Origin: Homoserinimonas sp. OAct 916 | GTDB lineage: Bacteria; Actinomycetota; Actinomycetes; Actinomycetales; Microbacteriaceae | Assembly: GCF_003260275.1 (NCBI RefSeq) | Contig: NZ_QJHB01000010.1 | Span: 124,001-188,000 of the forward strand | Reading direction: 5' to 3' | DNA length: 64,000 nt | Part shown: positions 62,298-64,000 of the stretch, one piece after another | Numbering within the stretch: position 1 is the stretch's first letter | Layout of the letters: every line of letters starts with the position of its first letter | Position numbers and translations under genes: made by a program | The notes under the pieces: model-generated | What the model was told of the DNA's origin: nothing | The model's input: only the letters and a program-made list of their open reading frames with translations | The model's database searches: none

Positions 62298-63443
62298 CTA
62301 CTCGGCGAGCACGCGGGCGTCTTTTTCGGCCCAGGAGACGAAGATGCTGTCCCCGGTGCGAAGGGCCCCGAGTTCGGGACCGAGCTGGGTGCTCGGCACG
62401 GTGGTGAACACGTGGGCGTCGCTTCCGAGCCGGATGCCGTAGCGCCATTCGTGGCCGAGGTAGACGGCCTCGGTCAAGGTGCCGGTGGTCGACCAGCCGG
62501 TGGCCGGTGCGCTCGCGCTCACCGACATGCGCTCGGGCCGCACCGCGACGGAGACATGGCTTCCCACGGGTTCGGCGGCGCCGACTTCGACGGCCGGAAC
62601 CTCTCCAATGCCGGCAACGGTCGGGGCATTGCCCGGGCCGGCGCTGATCGCCGGGATGATGTTGCAGCTTCCGATGAACGAGGCCACGAACTCGGTGGCC
62701 GGGGCATCGTAGATCTCCTGCGGGGAACCAATCTGCAGCAGGCGCCCCTTCCACATCACCGCGATGCGGTCGGACATGCTCAGCGCTTCCTCCTGGTCGT
62801 GGGTGACGTAGATGAAGGTGATGCCGACGTCACGCTGCATGCGCTTGAGTTCGATCTGCATCTCCTTGCGCAGCTGCTGGTCGAGGGCGCCGAGCGGTTC
62901 GTCGAGCAGCACGACGGCCGGCCGGCTGACCACGGCACGGGCCAGGGCCACGCGCTGGCGTTGCCCGCCGGACAGTTGGTCGGTCTTGCGTTCGCCCAGG
63001 TCGCCGAGGCGCACCAGGTCGAGCGCGTCCTGCACCCGCCGGGTGATGTCCTTCTTCGGTTCGCGTCGCACCCGCAGCTCGAAAGCGACGTTCTCGAACA
63101 CGGTCAGGTGCGGAAACAGGGCGTAGCTCTGGAAGAGCATGTTCAGGTCCCGTTTGCGGGTGGGGAGGCCGTCGACCGACGACCCCGCCAACTCAATGCT
63201 GCCGTCGGTCGGTGTTTCAAAACCGGTGATCATGCGCATCAGCGTGGTCTTGCCGCAGCCCGACGGTCCGAGAATCGAGAAGAACTCGTTCTGGCGGATG
63301 TCGAGGTCGAGCGGCTGCACGACCATGTTGTCGCCGAAGGTCTTCGTGATGCCGGTCAGCCGCACGGCAGGGGTCTCCCCCTGGCCGGCGCGGCTGTCTG
63401 CCATCAGCGAATCCGGCATTGCAGTTTGAGTTGACGAGGTCAT
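62298..63443 (-). CDS. potA: ABC importer ATPase, spermidine/putrescine type (PotA-like)
   Basis: A 381-aa ATPase. Walker A is ILGPSGCGKTTLMRM near residue 54, the signature QLSGGQRQRVALARAVVSRP near 150 and Walker B VVLLDEPLGALDQQLR near 173. The C-terminal TOBE domain, VAVRPERMSVSASA near 310, is typical of PotA/CysA-type ATPases. A 25-residue N-terminal extension precedes the domain. It follows the binding-protein gene by 10 bp; permease genes were not seen in the window and may lie beyond its end. Confidence 0.9.
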   Translation of the reverse strand: MTSSTQTAMPDSLMADSRAGQGETPAVRLTGITKTFGDNMVVQPLDLDIRQNEFFSILGPSGCGKTTLMRMITGFETPTDGSIELAGSSVDGLPTRKRDLNMLFQSYALFPHLTVFENVAFELRVRREPKKDITRRVQDALDLVRLGDLGERKTDQLSGGQRQRVALARAVVSRPAVVLLDEPLGALDQQLRKEMQIELKRMQRDVGITFIYVTHDQEEALSMSDRIAVMWKGRLLQIGSPQEIYDAPATEFVASFIGSCNIIPAISAGPGNAPTVAGIGEVPAVEVGAAEPVGSHVSVAVRPERMSVSASAPATGWSTTGTLTEAVYLGHEWRYGIRLGSDAHVFTTVPSTQLGPELGALRTGDSIFVSWAEKDARVLAE

Positions 63444-63453
63444 GGTCGGTTCC

Positions 63454-64000
63454 TTAGGAGGCCTTCACGCGGGTCCAGCCGTCCTGGTAGAAGCGCATGG
63501 CCTCACCCGGGTCGACGATGAACTCACTCTTTTCGAGCTGGTCTTCCGGCGCGAACACGGCCGGGTTGTCGAGCATTGTCTTGTCGGTGATGAGGTCGTT
63601 CGCGGCGACGTTGGCCGTCGACATGTAGTCCTCGTTGGTGGCGATCGCGGCAACCTCTGGGCGCAGCATGAAGTTCATCCACTTGTAGGCCGCGTCGGTG
63701 TGCGGCGCGTCGGCCACGATGGCGAAGTTGTCAACCCAGAGCGTGCCGCCCTCCTTGGGCAGAACGTAGTGCACGTCGTCGTGGGTGGCGACGGCTTCAG
63801 CCACGCTCGATCCGCCCCAGGCCTCGGCGATGCACGCGTCGCCGGAGACAACCAGCTCGTCGTAGTTGGTCGAGTTGTAGCCGGCCAGCAGCTTCTTCTG
63901 CTCGATCAGCGACTCGGTGGCTTTCGCAACCTCCGCCTCGTCCAGGCTGTTCGCGCTGAACCCGTTGATCTGCAGGCCGGCGATGTAGGCGGCGAGCATG
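63454..64000 (-). CDS. potD: ABC importer substrate-binding protein, PotD-like (5' end outside window)
   Basis: About 180 C-terminal residues of a periplasmic-binding protein of the spermidine/putrescine family. LLAGYNSTNYDELVVSGDAC, then AEAWGGSSVAEAV, then YVLPKEGGTLWVDNFAIVA are characteristic PotD segments, and AYKWMNFMLRPEVAAI follows. The N-terminus with its signal peptide lies beyond base 64000. The acidic and aromatic residues of the polyamine pocket are partly outside the window, so a polyamine ligand is not established. Confidence 0.88.
   Translation of the reverse strand, partial: MLAAYIAGLQINGFSANSLDEAEVAKATESLIEQKKLLAGYNSTNYDELVVSGDACIAEAWGGSSVAEAVATHDDVHYVLPKEGGTLWVDNFAIVADAPHTDAAYKWMNFMLRPEVAAIATNEDYMSTANVAANDLITDKTMLDNPAVFAPEDQLEKSEFIVDPGEAMRFYQDGWTRVKAS

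Noticed and set aside
1-64000. tRNA, rRNA or riboswitch genes
   Set aside because: I looked for cloverleaf-type and known leader structures in the intergenic gaps and found none I could support.

Overview
The window is high-GC, tightly packed bacterial chromosome. Several features point to an actinobacterium, most likely of the family Microbacteriaceae: many GTG starts, ATGA and TGATG stop/start overlaps, a Ddn-like deazaflavin (F420) protein, an Eis-like acetyltransferase, an EI24 protein, and an interspersed repeat built on GGTTGAGGGATC...GATCGTCTCGAAAC. The family assignment is inference; no rRNA or other marker gene is present.

Layout. 1-25.4 kb is mostly housekeeping and conserved accessory genes: sbcC (cut by the window edge) and sbcD; a one-domain NAD(P)HX epimerase; gluconokinase; a histidine phosphatase; a nitrilase; an Eis-like acetyltransferase; a DarT-like (DUF4433) protein with no visible antitoxin; an EI24 membrane protein; a DrrAB-type ABC exporter; small enzymes; and secreted proteins (ScyD/ScyE-like, cell-wall-binding-repeat). 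Two paired repeat elements (14.7/15.4 kb and 18.3-18.5 kb) and two gene remnants lie here.

25.5-33.0 kb is a catabolic island: a GntR/FCD regulator, a thiamine-diphosphate 2-oxo-acid decarboxylase resembling 5-guanidino-2-oxopentanoate decarboxylase, a polar amino acid ABC importer, a D-2-hydroxyacid dehydrogenase and an agmatinase/guanidinobutyrase-family ureohydrolase. Copies of the GntR half-site pattern TTGTNNNACAA precede the regulator, the decarboxylase and the importer. This fits a single regulon for an imported guanidino acid (arginine, 2-oxoarginine or argininic acid are the obvious candidates).

33.5-41.6 kb holds a complete type I Wadjet anti-plasmid system (jetA-jetB-jetC-jetD, minus strand, overlapping genes). 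On its two sides are a broken MFS transporter and a broken NYN/PIN-like gene, and outside these are two 71-bp hairpin elements with similar ends.

41.7-44.6 kb encodes a lipase-maturation-factor-like membrane protein and a phytoene-dehydrogenase-like FAD oxidoreductase. 44.7-57.2 kb is a purine breakdown region: guanine deaminase, xanthine dehydrogenase (xdhABC), uricase, hydroxyisourate hydrolase, OHCU decarboxylase, a peroxiredoxin, allantoinase and ureidoglycine aminohydrolase, plus an aldolase-like protein of unknown role coupled to a malate-synthase-N-terminus-like small ORF. Together these would take guanine to allantoate; the allantoate amidohydrolase that should follow is not in the window.

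57.2-59.3 kb is rich in tandem and interspersed repeats around a GIY-YIG protein and an Lrp/AsnC regulator. 59.3-64 kb is a minus-strand operon with a second Lrp/AsnC regulator, a beta-keto acid cleavage (BKACE/DUF849) protein, an RraA-family protein, a carbon-nitrogen hydrolase and PotA/PotD-type import components (PotD cut by the window edge). It looks like an uncharacterised uptake-and-degradation pathway.
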